From Balneola sp. (GTDB lineage Bacteria > Bacteroidota > Rhodothermia > Balneolales > Balneolaceae): 64,000 nt of DNA. The position numbers and the translations under genes were made by a program. Position 1 is the stretch's first letter. Each line of letters starts with the position of its first letter. Of the stretch, positions 55,358-64,000 are shown in pieces. The stretch spans positions 144,701 to 208,700 of the forward strand of contig NZMW01000013.1 of NCBI GenBank assembly GCA_002694685.1, read 5' to 3'. The notes beneath the pieces were generated by a model. The model saw only the letters and a program-made list of their open reading frames with translations. It made no database searches and had not been told where the DNA came from.

Positions 55358-55891
55358 TTAGTCAAAAACCAAAGGCACGTATCCATTCTGCACATACGTG
55401 GTGTAGGTAGTCAGCATAGAAAGTCCTGTTTTAACTTCCGGATTTACACTACCAAAAGCATATTGCCTTGCCAATAATGATTGTCCACACACGTAAACTT
55501 CAGCTCCCGCTTCTTTCAATGCATCAATCAAAGCAAGGTTTGGATTGTCGAGTTCGTATCGATCCTGATAAGCTTCATTATTAAGAATCACATCGGTAGC
55601 TCCGCCATGAATAACAACAGCCACAGATAAGTTTTCAGATTCAGTTCCCAAAAGTCCGTGCAGATTCATCATGCGGGCAACATTGTTTAATCCGGGATTA
55701 ATACTCGCCTTATCTCGTTGCAAGGTTTTGAGATCGATAACCACCTTATACTCATCAGAAACCTCAGGATTTACCGAATTGGGAATTTCATAGATGCCAC
55801 CAAAATCTTTCACAATAGGAAATTGAGCTTCCTGCGCTTTTAAAGAGATTCCGGTGAATAGGACGAGCAATAGAGTTAGGGTGAATTTCAT
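55358..55891 (-). CDS. exported DsrE/F-like protein
   Basis: A 177-residue protein with a signal peptide (ending SLKAQ). The mature part has a DsrE-like alpha/beta fold: VVIDLKTLQ, SVAVVIHGGATD, then a helix and AGAEVYVCGQSL, where the Cys matches the conserved position of many DsrE family members, ending in strands near YVPLVF. Cytosolic relatives carry sulfur; exported ones are common in Bacteroidota but their role is unclear. It lies opposite and upstream of mnmA, itself a sulfur-transfer gene, though on the other strand. Confidence 0.8.
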   Translation of the reverse strand: MKFTLTLLLVLFTGISLKAQEAQFPIVKDFGGIYEIPNSVNPEVSDEYKVVIDLKTLQRDKASINPGLNNVARMMNLHGLLGTESENLSVAVVIHGGATDVILNNEAYQDRYELDNPNLALIDALKEAGAEVYVCGQSLLARQYAFGSVNPEVKTGLSMLTTYTTYVQNGYVPLVFD

Positions 55892-56103
55892 GGCAGATTA
55901 TTTTTGGGATGAATGATTGCTGATTTTAGGGTCATTCCAGATAGTATTCAACTTGTTTTGGGATCTTTTTGAAAGGAGAAGTACAAACAGTCATTTCTCT
56001 ATGCAAGCTATAGCAACTAACAATATTCGGAAATCGTCCTTCTTTAAAAAAAACCGTATCTTTGAGGTTCACTTAAGTCAAGACGCAGTAAAACTCCTTT
56101 CCA

Positions 56104-57234
56104 ATGAGTAAAAAAGGTAAAGTATTAGTAGCCATGAGTGGCGGTGTAGACTCATCTGTAGCAGCTGTGATGTTGCAAGAACAAGGATATGAGGTCATCG
56201 GCATTACCATGAAAACGTGGGATTATCACCGAAGCGGCGGAAATTCTGATAAAGAGACCGGATGCTGTACGGTAGAGTCGATGAACGATGCTCGCCATAT
56301 CGCCGTAAACCACGGTTTTAAGCACTTTATCGTAGATATAAGGGAAGAGTTCGGCGACTGGGTAATTGATCGTTTCGTGGATGATTATTTAGGTGGAAGG
56401 ACTCCTAATCCCTGTGTGCTTTGTAATACTCACATAAAATGGGCGGCCCTGCTAAAACGAGCTGATAACTTAGGCTGTGATTTCATTGCGACCGGGCATT
56501 ATGCAAAAGTCCGCGAAGAAAATGGTCGCTATGTCATTTCACGTGGACACGATCCCAAAAAAGATCAGTCTTACGCACTTTGGGGAGTTGCTCAAAAGCA
56601 TTTAGCTCGTACTATTTTTCCGCTTGGCAACTATCCCAAAACAGAAATTCGGCAGATTGCTGAAGACCACGGATTATTAAACGTGGCTAATAAGCCTGAT
56701 TCTTATGAAATCTGTTTCGTACCTGATGACGATTACCGACGTTTTTTACGCGACCGTGTTGACGGCCTTGAAGAAAGAGTTTCCGGCGGGAAGTTTGTGG
56801 ATCAGGAAGGTAATATTGTAGGAGAGCATGAAGGCTATCCCTTTTATACTATTGGTCAGCGCCGTGGGTTAGATCTTGCTATGGGAACACCAGTTTATGT
56901 TACAAATATTGACCCGGTAACTAATACCATCACCATTGGGGAGAAAAAAGATCTTGTAAGCTCTACGCTGATTGCCGGTGAACTGAATCTCATCAAATAC
57001 GACAAGATCCCGGAAGACAATATGGAAATTACCGGTGCTATTCGGTACAACGACGAAGGAGCCATTGGGGAAGTGACTCAACTTTCCGAAGATCAGATGA
57101 AAGTTCACTTTCCGGCAGGGAGGGAAGCCATCACTCCCGGACAAGCTATTGTTTGTTATGAAGGTGATGACGTATTGGCCGGCGGCTGGATTAAAAAAGT
57201 AAGTGTTGGGATGGATGATTTAATTCCGGCCTGA
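56104..57234 (+). CDS. mnmA: tRNA-specific 2-thiouridylase MnmA
   Basis: A 376-residue enzyme that makes 2-thiouridine at position 34 of Lys, Glu and Gln tRNAs. The PP-loop is AMSGGVDSS (residues 10-18). The two catalytic Cys residues are Cys104 (NPCVLCN) and Cys204 (EICFVPD), which form the persulfide and the transient disulfide. YTIGQRRGL marks the central domain. The length is normal. It starts with ATG and has its own leader in the 212-base gap after the divergent DsrE-like gene. Confidence 0.97.
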   Translation: MSKKGKVLVAMSGGVDSSVAAVMLQEQGYEVIGITMKTWDYHRSGGNSDKETGCCTVESMNDARHIAVNHGFKHFIVDIREEFGDWVIDRFVDDYLGGRTPNPCVLCNTHIKWAALLKRADNLGCDFIATGHYAKVREENGRYVISRGHDPKKDQSYALWGVAQKHLARTIFPLGNYPKTEIRQIAEDHGLLNVANKPDSYEICFVPDDDYRRFLRDRVDGLEERVSGGKFVDQEGNIVGEHEGYPFYTIGQRRGLDLAMGTPVYVTNIDPVTNTITIGEKKDLVSSTLIAGELNLIKYDKIPEDNMEITGAIRYNDEGAIGEVTQLSEDQMKVHFPAGREAITPGQAIVCYEGDDVLAGGWIKKVSVGMDDLIPA

Positions 57235-57304
57235 TATATTTTCACGAAACAACTCACTACCTCAGGCGTTTAAGTTACCGTCTAACAAATCAAACAAATC
57301 TATT

Positions 57305-58060
57305 ATGAAAACAAGACGTCTTTTTGCATTTACTTTTGCTCTGCTCATCGCTTTAAGTTCTTCAGCTGCTTACGCTCAGTTTGAGGGACAGGTCACCATG
57401 AATTTATTTAGTTATGATAACGGTCAGCCGGAAGTCAGCGAACTCAACTTGTTTGCGACCAAAGACCGCATCATGATAAAAGGTGAAGAGAATATGGAAC
57501 TGATGGGGGGAATAAGCTCAGGAGGATTGCTTATTCGTAATGATATGAAAGACTTTGTCATCATGACGGAAAGCGATAAAGCCCTTCAGGCAACCAAAGC
57601 CGGAATCGAATCAATGGTTGAAATGATGTTTAGCTGGGCAGGAGAGTCAGAATCTGACTCCGAGGGACCTGAGGTTGAATATGTATTTACTGATCGCCAG
57701 AAAACGATAAACGGATATGAAACAACTGAGATGATCGTTAAGGATGCTGAAAATCCTAATAAGCATATTTCTGTTTGGTTAACACCGGGTATTGATATCA
57801 ACTGGGGAATGCTTGCAGAGCCTTGGAAAGGGATGCCAAAAAGCATGGATAAAGAATTAAATGGAATGTCTCAGGATGTATTCTTTAAAGGTAAAAACTT
57901 TCCAATGATGATAGAATCTGTTGAAGGAGAAGAGCGAACAAAGGTAATGGAAGTTCGAAACGTAAACCGATCAAGTATTGCTAAAGCCATGGTTGAAGTG
58001 CCAGCGGGTGTTCAGCTAATAAGCCTTCAGGAATTCATTTTTAATATGATGATGGAGTAA
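57305..58060 (+). CDS. DUF4412 domain exported protein
   Basis: A 251-residue protein with signal peptide ending AAYAQ and an opening strand FEGQVTMNLF, typical for DUF4412, a beta-rich periplasmic family of unknown function. The middle has acidic stretches (ESESDSEGPEVE) and the strand-turn pattern TINGYETTEMIVKD. It lies 70 bases after mnmA and may read through from it. It shares a terminator with the convergent CHRD gene. Confidence 0.8.
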   Translation: MKTRRLFAFTFALLIALSSSAAYAQFEGQVTMNLFSYDNGQPEVSELNLFATKDRIMIKGEENMELMGGISSGGLLIRNDMKDFVIMTESDKALQATKAGIESMVEMMFSWAGESESDSEGPEVEYVFTDRQKTINGYETTEMIVKDAENPNKHISVWLTPGIDINWGMLAEPWKGMPKSMDKELNGMSQDVFFKGKNFPMMIESVEGEERTKVMEVRNVNRSSIAKAMVEVPAGVQLISLQEFIFNMMME

Positions 58061-58080
58061 GTTTTACTTAAAAAAAATAG

Positions 58081-58117
58081 AAAAGGCGCTGTTCAATTAA
58101 GAACAGCGCCTTTTTTT
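58081..58117. terminator. bidirectional terminator
   Basis: AAGGCGCTGTTC pairs with GAACAGCGCCTT, with an A-run before and seven T residues after, so it can stop transcription from both the DUF4412 gene and the convergent CHRD gene. Confidence 0.93.
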
Positions 58118-58144
58118 ATTCGAGGGATAAAACCTTCAAAACGT

Positions 58145-60430
58145 TTACTTGATAAGCGTCATCTGCTTAGTAAGTGTTTGACTGCCGGATTGCAATCGGT
58201 AAATGTATATCCCGGAAGCAAGAGCGCTGGCATCAAAGTTAACAGAATGTTCACCTGCATTGAATCTTTTGTTGGCAACTACAGCAACTTCCTGTCCAAG
58301 CATATTATAAACGGTCAAAGAAGCCTGACCAGATTCAGCAAGAGTAAAGCTGATGTTGGTAGTTGGGTTAAACGGATTCGGGTAATTTTGGCCTAATGTA
58401 AATTCATCAGGAGAATCCGAAATTCCTTCTTCATTTGAAGTAACCATGCCACGTTCCAGATTAGCCGTTCTTGGCTCACTGGCCGTTTCATCACTACCAT
58501 CGGTAGCAATAACTCTGTGATAAATGGTCGCGGTAGCTCCAAGGTCAACACCAAGGTCGGTTAACAGAGTATCTAGTACACCAAATGTAGTTTCAAAAGA
58601 AGTGGATGCTCCAACATTCGCATTTACAACAATATTGCTGAATTCAGCATCGGTAGATGCTTGCCAGATGTAAGCAAGTTCATTTCCGTTAGTATCACTT
58701 GCGGCATCCCAGGTTGCTTCAAAAGCAGTTGTAGAAGCACCTTCCAGTGATAGCGTTGCATCATCAGCAGGTCCTGTTAGTACAGGTGCAGCTGGTGCAA
58801 AGTTGGTAGAGAAAAGCACCTGACCTCTAAGTTCTCCGGCATTGAAATTCTCGGAGTGCACGTTTACATACATGCCTTCATCGAACAGGATGGTTTGTTG
58901 CTCTGTAGAAAGGCTGAACATGTTTGCACTGCTTGCGATAGTTCCAGAAGTGTCATTTTCGCCAAGTGCGATATCTAATCCGAAAGCGACTCCGCCATTC
59001 TCATTAACAGCTCCGGCGTGTAAATGGCCTGCAGTACCTGCAATCTCGATAGCAGAACTACTCAACCCTTCAAAACCACCATTTACCATAATAGTACCGT
59101 TGCTTTTGTACTCTATAGTAGTTGCACCAAAAGCAGAACTTACAATCGGTTGCACTTCATGTAATCCTGAAAGATTGGTATGAAAGTAAGCAGCAGCATC
59201 ACCCATAACTTGTCCGCGTATTTCTCCGGACGGATTGCCAATGCTATGCACATTAACGTACATATTACGAGCAAATAAGGCTTCTTTCTGCTCTGTTGTC
59301 AAAGTATAGGTGTTACTTTCTGCAGAGTAAGTGCCTGCCATAAGTTCTGTATTTAGATCGGCCGTAAGTGAAATAGCAACGCCGCCATTCTGCCCGGAGT
59401 GACCCACATGTAAATGTGAACCAATATCGGCATTAAAAGCAGTTTCTAATCCTGCAAATGATCCTGATACAATCAAAGTATCTTCATGTACTTCCAGTAC
59501 AACAGCTCCTAAGCCACCGGTGTTTACAGAAGGAATTTCTGCACTACCTGAAAGTTGAGCAAAAAAGGTTGTCGAAGCTGCTGGAACTACTTGTCCTCTC
59601 AATTCTCCGCCACCGAAATTCATGGTGTGAATATTGGTGTAGAAGTTTCGATTCATTAGTGCTGTTTTCTGCTCTGAGGTTAGCTCAAAACGGTTTTCAG
59701 ATGCATGATATACAGCTGATCGGCTGTCATCGGCTACATCTGCATTTAGTAAAATGGCTACCGGGCCGTTAGAGCCTGCAGGTGCAATATGAAGGTGAGA
59801 ACCACCGGCTATAGAAGCATCGAAATCACTTTCCAGACCCGAAAAAGATCCTGAAGCAAATAAGGAATCACCTACAACTTCAAATACCAAGGAACCACTG
59901 GCCATTGTTTTAGCAGCTGGTACTTCAAAAGCTCCTGATAAGTTTGAGCGATAGTAAGCATCAGCTTCAGGCTGAAGTTGTCCTCTCAATTCTCCACCCT
60001 GATAATTAGCGGTATGGATATTTACGTACATTCCGCGAGCAGTCAAGGTGTTTATCTGTCCAGAGCTTAGAGTAAATGTATTATTTGATCCCTCAAATGT
60101 TCCACCCTGGTTATCACTATCTGCTGTAATGGTTAGTGGAAAAAGCACACCACCGTTGGATCCTGCCATTCCGGTATGAATGTGTGCTCCACCAGCAATT
60201 TCAGTTGCAATAGCACTGCTTAGGTTGTCAAATGTTCCTTCAACAACCAATTGGTCGCCTGTTAGAGTGGCGGTAACTGATCCATTTGCCATAGAAGTAA
60301 TTGGAGTTGCCTCATTACTTCCACTTAATTGTGCTTCAAAAACTGTCTGTGCTGATGCCTGGTTTGGAAAACCAATCATTACAAACAAAGACAGCGTTGT
60401 CACTGTTAGTAGCTGTTTAATCGTCTTCAT
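58145..60430 (-). CDS. secreted protein with four CHRD domains and type IX sorting tail
   Basis: A 761-residue secreted protein. A signal peptide (ending QASAQ) is followed by four CHRD domains at about 29-155, 156-283, 284-410 and 411-540, each opening with LSG-x-x-E and closing with GE(L/I)RGQ, and with a histidine-bearing HLH/HIH turn. An Fn3-like domain (about 545-650) and a C-terminal sorting domain with QNYPNPFNPTT (about 673-761) follow. CHRD is a chordin-derived fold found in many secreted bacterial proteins; its ligand is unknown. The gene lies next to an ECF sigma/anti-sigma pair and shares a 16-base upstream motif with it. Confidence 0.92.
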   Translation of the reverse strand: MKTIKQLLTVTTLSLFVMIGFPNQASAQTVFEAQLSGSNEATPITSMANGSVTATLTGDQLVVEGTFDNLSSAIATEIAGGAHIHTGMAGSNGGVLFPLTITADSDNQGGTFEGSNNTFTLSSGQINTLTARGMYVNIHTANYQGGELRGQLQPEADAYYRSNLSGAFEVPAAKTMASGSLVFEVVGDSLFASGSFSGLESDFDASIAGGSHLHIAPAGSNGPVAILLNADVADDSRSAVYHASENRFELTSEQKTALMNRNFYTNIHTMNFGGGELRGQVVPAASTTFFAQLSGSAEIPSVNTGGLGAVVLEVHEDTLIVSGSFAGLETAFNADIGSHLHVGHSGQNGGVAISLTADLNTELMAGTYSAESNTYTLTTEQKEALFARNMYVNVHSIGNPSGEIRGQVMGDAAAYFHTNLSGLHEVQPIVSSAFGATTIEYKSNGTIMVNGGFEGLSSSAIEIAGTAGHLHAGAVNENGGVAFGLDIALGENDTSGTIASSANMFSLSTEQQTILFDEGMYVNVHSENFNAGELRGQVLFSTNFAPAAPVLTGPADDATLSLEGASTTAFEATWDAASDTNGNELAYIWQASTDAEFSNIVVNANVGASTSFETTFGVLDTLLTDLGVDLGATATIYHRVIATDGSDETASEPRTANLERGMVTSNEEGISDSPDEFTLGQNYPNPFNPTTNISFTLAESGQASLTVYNMLGQEVAVVANKRFNAGEHSVNFDASALASGIYIYRLQSGSQTLTKQMTLIK

Positions 60431-60508
60431 ATGAATAATATTTTATTTTAGTTTTAAGAGCTCTGTCAAAAGCTCGTTTCTCTTGATTAGATCTACGTAA
60501 TATTTCTT

Positions 60509-60524
60509 TATGCAGATTGTTTCA
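60509..60524 (-). promoter_or_regulatory. motif shared with the sigma gene upstream region
   Basis: On the minus strand TGAAACAATCTGCATA lies 79 bases before the CHRD start. It agrees with the motif at 62150-62165 at 11 of 16 positions, with the outer parts best conserved. Possible ECF-type promoter or operator; unproven. Confidence 0.3.
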
Positions 60525-60664
60525 GTATTAATTGAAAGTTTATTTGGATAAAAAAGTTCATATAGAGATTGAAGGGGAGTGATATGAATCTGAAATATCA
60601 ATTAGGTATTGCAGGCGAAAAGAGAGGACAATTACCGGCTAATTGGCGAATTAAGAAGAGTAGG

Positions 60665-60692
60665 AAAAAAAAAAGACCTCCGAAGAGGTCTT
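60665..60692 (-). terminator. rho-independent terminator of the sigma/anti-sigma operon
   Basis: On the minus strand AAGACCTC-TT-CGGAGGTCTT (a near-perfect stem) is followed by a run of T. It lies 28 bases after the anti-sigma stop. Confidence 0.9.
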
Positions 60693-60720
60693 AATAGTTT
60701 CTATAAGTGGAAAGCATGTT

Positions 60721-61515
60721 TTACATGTTACCGAGTAAATACATATCTCCAGTTGGCTGAGGCATTCCACCTTTAGGCTCCATGGTGATAGCAAAAGCAC
60801 CTTCATCAGCATCACTTTGAAGTTGCTCAATCTTGAAGAAGTTATCCCGTCGCTGATCTTCTACTGCAAACACCCCGGCACTGATAGGCTGGCCGTTTAC
60901 AATAAACCACAGCTGATAATCTTTATCGGTGGGAACAGTTGGGATTCCGGCTACCTGCAGTAAGGCTCGACCTCCCTGTTTATCCCAAACTACTTTACCA
61001 TAACCATTTGGACTCATCTCTGCCATACCATCCATCATTACTAAATCAACATCGCGGGCTTCAAGGATAGTAAGGAGTTCGTTTTTTCGTTGAACTTCCG
61101 TCTCTAAAACTTCAATAGTAACTTGCTGATCTGCAATTTTTCGTGATTGAGAAAGCATCTCGTCCTGTAAAGACTGAGAATAGAATAACAGACCCAACGA
61201 CGTAAATATAAATATAAAAGAAGCCGCTACAGCCATTCGGTACCAGCTCATCTGGCGAACAGGCGCATTCTGTTTTTGCTTGGAAACATTGGTGGCCATT
61301 TTCATGATTTTCTCTTTAACCGCCAAAGAAGGTTTCTCAGCCGGAGCAAGCGTAGCAAATTCAGCTGAAACTGCTTTTAAATCCTGAAATATAGCCAATT
61401 GTTCTTCAGAAGCGTTAGCTAACAGCTTCTGGAATTTCTCTTCTTCACTTTTACTCAACGCATTGAGTACGTGTCCTGTGCAAAGCTCTGTAAATGTTTT
61501 GTTATCGGTGCTCAT
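60721..61515 (-). CDS. RskA-like anti-sigma factor
   Basis: A 264-residue anti-sigma factor. The cytosolic N-terminus (LCTGHVLNALSKSEEEKFQKLL) has the helical pattern that binds the sigma factor in RskA-type proteins, without a zinc HxxxCxxC site. One membrane helix lies at about 88-108, followed by a coiled-coil-prone stretch (about 112-145) and the periplasmic anti-sigma-K domain (GGRALLQVAGIP, YQLWFIVNG, FAITMEPKGG). It starts within the last codons of the sigma gene (four-base ATGA overlap), so they are translated together. It should hold the sigma factor until a periplasmic signal arrives. Confidence 0.93.
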   Translation of the reverse strand: MSTDNKTFTELCTGHVLNALSKSEEEKFQKLLANASEEQLAIFQDLKAVSAEFATLAPAEKPSLAVKEKIMKMATNVSKQKQNAPVRQMSWYRMAVAASFIFIFTSLGLLFYSQSLQDEMLSQSRKIADQQVTIEVLETEVQRKNELLTILEARDVDLVMMDGMAEMSPNGYGKVVWDKQGGRALLQVAGIPTVPTDKDYQLWFIVNGQPISAGVFAVEDQRRDNFFKIEQLQSDADEGAFAITMEPKGGMPQPTGDMYLLGNM

Positions 61516-62129
61516 AATTCTATGTCCTTTGCTAAAAGCTCTCTTAATTTCATCATGCCATCTCGCATCCTTGTTTTAACAGTTCCGAGAGGGATGTCAT
61601 ATTCTTCTGAGATTTCACTTTGTGTCATCCCATTGAAATATGCGACTTGTAATACCTTTCTCTGCTTGTCAGAGATTTTGTCCAACGCATCGCGTACTAT
61701 TTTGGCGCGATCTGTTAATATTGTTTGCTCCAGCGGGTCTGTCTCGTCAGAGTACAGCGGATAAAAAACATCTTCATTATCCAAGCTGGTAGATTGCTTC
61801 TTCTGCTCTTTATAAACTTTGGATCGCAATCGATCTATCGATTTATTCCGGGTTAGTGAAACTATCCAGGTATAAACCGTTCCTCGTTCCAAATCAAACT
61901 GTTCTGCTTTTTCCCAGATTTGTGTAAACACTTCCTGTAAGGTATCCTCTGCTTCCTCTCTTTTTTTGAGGATGGAGAGAATCAGGCCGAACAGTAATCT
62001 GTTGTAATTATCATATAATTCGGAGAGGGCGGAGGCATCACGAGCTTGAATACGGGCCATGATGTCCCTGTCTCTTTCTTCGTCCTTTGTAAGGACTTTC
62101 CCAATTGCTGATAGAATGAAAAATAACAT
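61512..62129 (-). CDS. ECF-type RNA polymerase sigma factor
   Basis: A 205-residue sigma-70 family factor. Region 2 is LSELYDNYNRLLFGLILS to EDTLQEVFTQIWEK with the -10-binding part TVYTWIVSLTRNKSIDRLR; region 4 is KQRKVLQVAYFNGMTQSEISE to GTVKTRMRDGMMKL, a helix-turn-helix for the -35 box. There are several possible starts; the first ATG is at 62127-62129 and another in-frame ATG is at about 62060. It overlaps the anti-sigma gene by four bases. Likely targets include itself and perhaps the neighbouring CHRD gene. Confidence 0.95.
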   Translation of the reverse strand: MLFFILSAIGKVLTKDEERDRDIMARIQARDASALSELYDNYNRLLFGLILSILKKREEAEDTLQEVFTQIWEKAEQFDLERGTVYTWIVSLTRNKSIDRLRSKVYKEQKKQSTSLDNEDVFYPLYSDETDPLEQTILTDRAKIVRDALDKISDKQRKVLQVAYFNGMTQSEISEEYDIPLGTVKTRMRDGMMKLRELLAKDIEL

Positions 62130-62149
62130 AAATGTCTGATGTGATTAAA

Positions 62150-62165
62150 TACGCAGGCGGTTCCA
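62150..62165 (-). promoter_or_regulatory. candidate ECF-type motif upstream of the sigma gene
   Basis: On the minus strand TGGAACCGCCTGCGTA lies 21 bases before the first ATG of the sigma gene. GGAAC is a typical ECF -35 core. A related motif lies before the CHRD gene at 60509-60524. If it is a promoter, the start may be the internal ATG near 62060. Confidence 0.35.
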
Positions 62166-62219
62166 AAGTGGATTGACACCCTATAGAAATTATGTCCTAA
62201 TAAAAGGAAAAACTAGTCA

Positions 62220-64000
62220 TTAACCCAAGGCTTTCTTTATTAATTTAAGCCCGGAAAGTGGTTCCTTGCACATAAAATCAGTGCAGATGTATAGGGTAGG
62301 ATTGCCATTAATTTTCTTTTGGGTAGAAGTGTAAGGTGCAATTTCACTGAGTGCTTTGCTGTTCTTTTTTGTTATGATATGCATTACACTAAACGGAGAA
62401 AAGGTATCGCGAATGGTCTCGGGCAACTCTTCAGGCTCTGCTAATAATGATAACTCTTTAGATTCCGAATTAAGAAACTGAACAGACTGCATGCTATGGC
62501 AAATACTGGCTCCCGATCGAATTAAGTCTGCTGAAAAGGCCTTCCCAACTTGGTCAGCATAGTTTTCAAGTTCAGTTTCTCCGGTAAGTCTGCTTAGCCG
62601 AATCAAATTCATCAGGGCCACAGAATTGGAGGAAGGCATCGCCCCATCAAAAATCTGTTTCTGCCGACCATATACCTGATCATCATCTGCAATACTGAAA
62701 TAGAAACCGCCTTTCTCCTGATCCCAAAAAGAGGATATAAACTGTTCATTCCAAGAGATGGCTTTCTCTAAATATTCAGGATTGAAGGTCGATTGATAAA
62801 GCTCAATGAGCGCCCAAATCAGAAAGGCGTAGTCATCAGCCATGGCATCAATTGCTGCTTCTCCGTCATTATAACGGTGTAGAAGCTGATCATCCCGGAC
62901 TAAGTTTTCTTCAACAAAAGAAAAAGATTGCTCAGCTAAATTGGTAAAGTGATTATCATTGAATGCAAAACCAGCTTTAGCGAATGCAGCAATCATAAGT
63001 CCGTTCCAGTCGGTCAGGATCTTATCATCCAGCAGGGGGTGAACTCGTTTTTCTCTTTTGCTAAAAAGAGTAGTTCGGGCGCCATCAAACCATGTAGCCT
63101 GCTCACTATTTAAAGGAGAACTCAGGTGTGGGATGTTTTTGCCCGTCCGTTGTCCGGAAGCTTCATCCTCAAAGTTGCCTTCTTGGGAGATGTTGTACAA
63201 CGTGTTAAAGGAGGAGGCATCATCACTTAAGAGAGACTCAATTTCGTCTTTTTCCCACACATAGAATTTTCCTTCTTCACCTTCACTGTCAGCATCCTGT
63301 GCGGAATAAAGTCCACCTTCGGGGTGAAGCATATCCCGTTCTATATATTCTGCAATTTCATACACGGTTTGTTTGAAAAGAGAATTTTGTGTGGCTTGCC
63401 AGCACTCCGTATAAGCCATCATCAGCAAAGCTTGGTCATAGAGCATTTTCTCAAAGTGAGGAAGCAGCCATTCCTGATCAGTGGAATAGCGATGAAATCC
63501 ATGTCCGATGTGATCCCAAATTCCACCCAAACGCATCTGCTCTAAGGTTGTGGTGACCATCTCGAGGAAGCGATCTTCACCTGTCAATTTCCATTGGCGG
63601 AGCATGAACATCAGGTTGTGGGGACTGGGGAATTTAGGAGCTGAACCAAAACCGCCATGTTGCCCATCATACCGCTGGGCTAATTGCTCGGCTGCAAAAT
63701 CAATAGCTTCTGTTCCGGGAAATTTGCCGCTTTCAAATTCTTGCGACTTGGTAAATCCTTCCCTGATTTTAGCCGTAGCTTTTTCAACTCGTTTGGGTTC
63801 ATTCTTCCACATCCCTTTAACACCCGGAATCAACTGCCGCAATCCAATTCGATTGAGTCGGGCATCTTTTGGGATGTATGTGCCTGCAAAGAAAGGCTCT
63901 TTGCCCGGAGTCATGATGATAGTGAGTGGCCAGCCTCCTTGTCCGGTAAGCATTTGGCAAACCGTCATATACGTATTGTCGATATCTGGCCGCTCTTCGC
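62220..64000 (-). CDS. YyaL-type thioredoxin-domain protein (DUF255), partial
   Basis: The gene is cut by the right edge; about 593 residues are visible, including REERPDIDNTYM just before the first ATG in the window, so the true start is further out. The remaining part of the thioredoxin-like domain (DUF255) has GQGGWPLTIIMTP and FFAGTYIPK. It is followed by a long helical (alpha/alpha)6-barrel-like region with repeated motifs such as GGFGSAPKFPSPHNL, HFEKMLYDQA and DGLMIAAFAKAG. This is the family known as YyaL or SSP411; its enzymatic role is unresolved. The C-terminus is complete at 62220. Confidence 0.93.
   Translation of the reverse strand, partial: EERPDIDNTYMTVCQMLTGQGGWPLTIIMTPGKEPFFAGTYIPKDARLNRIGLRQLIPGVKGMWKNEPKRVEKATAKIREGFTKSQEFESGKFPGTEAIDFAAEQLAQRYDGQHGGFGSAPKFPSPHNLMFMLRQWKLTGEDRFLEMVTTTLEQMRLGGIWDHIGHGFHRYSTDQEWLLPHFEKMLYDQALLMMAYTECWQATQNSLFKQTVYEIAEYIERDMLHPEGGLYSAQDADSEGEEGKFYVWEKDEIESLLSDDASSFNTLYNISQEGNFEDEASGQRTGKNIPHLSSPLNSEQATWFDGARTTLFSKREKRVHPLLDDKILTDWNGLMIAAFAKAGFAFNDNHFTNLAEQSFSFVEENLVRDDQLLHRYNDGEAAIDAMADDYAFLIWALIELYQSTFNPEYLEKAISWNEQFISSFWDQEKGGFYFSIADDDQVYGRQKQIFDGAMPSSNSVALMNLIRLSRLTGETELENYADQVGKAFSADLIRSGASICHSMQSVQFLNSESKELSLLAEPEELPETIRDTFSPFSVMHIITKKNSKALSEIAPYTSTQKKINGNPTLYICTDFMCKEPLSGLKLIKKALG

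Noticed and set aside
1..64000. tRNA, rRNA, tmRNA or riboswitches
   Set aside because: I looked for T-loop-like GGTTCGA stretches and conserved rRNA or riboswitch segments and found none that fold into the required structures.

Overview
The window looks like chromosomal DNA of a Gram-negative member of the Bacteroidota/Balneolota/Rhodothermota assemblage, most likely Balneolota (Gracilimonas- or Balneola-like). The grounds are two secreted proteins ending in the YPNPFNP-type (type IX, Por-like) C-terminal sorting domain, many lipoproteins with beta-propeller folds (6-bladed and Asp-box types), DUF4412, PEGA/DUF5683 and LPP20-like proteins, a DnaE with its own exonuclease domain, and weak or absent Shine-Dalgarno sequences. 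The genus is an inference. I see no rRNA, tRNA, CRISPR array, prophage or transposase.

Layout. 0-9 kb: a partial gamma-glutamylcyclotransferase, a cupin, a membrane protein, an exported amidohydrolase, a Ca/Na exchanger, two propeller lipoproteins around a GH20 hexosaminidase, and an AlkA-like glycosylase. 9-13.5 kb: RND efflux pump 1 (permease and lipoprotein adaptor, no TolC). 13.6-31.5 kb: a large surface-protein region. On the minus strand one unit encodes a transglutaminase-like protein and an LPP20/NTF2-like protein. A second encodes a PEGA/DUF5683 protein, a lipoprotein with a cohesin-like domain, and a roughly 3230-residue protein carrying four seven-repeat FG-GAP/VCBS blocks, IPT and Fn3 domains, a dockerin-like pair and a sorting tail. 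Two LPP20-like genes run divergently. This region is the best candidate for an undescribed system: a secreted, calcium-binding giant fibre with accessory envelope proteins.

31.5-40.5 kb: ATP-dependent DNA ligase with its metallo-beta-lactamase exonuclease, several lineage-type hypothetical genes embedded in dispersed repeats (large imperfect inverted repeats, and a 240-bp direct repeat flanking one gene), and an OxyR-TerC pair that overlaps by one base. 40.5-51.4 kb: acylphosphatase, exonuclease-fused DnaE with a degenerate PHP domain, thioredoxin, and a complete RND pump 2 operon (adaptor, permease, TolC-like).

51.4-64 kb: an RsbW-like ATPase with glutamate dehydrogenase, a PiT-like membrane protein, an HNH endonuclease, an exported DsrE-like protein, MnmA, a DUF4412 protein, a four-CHRD secreted protein beside an ECF sigma/RskA-type anti-sigma pair, and a YyaL-type thioredoxin-domain protein cut by the window end. 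Rho-independent terminators are clear at several gene ends.
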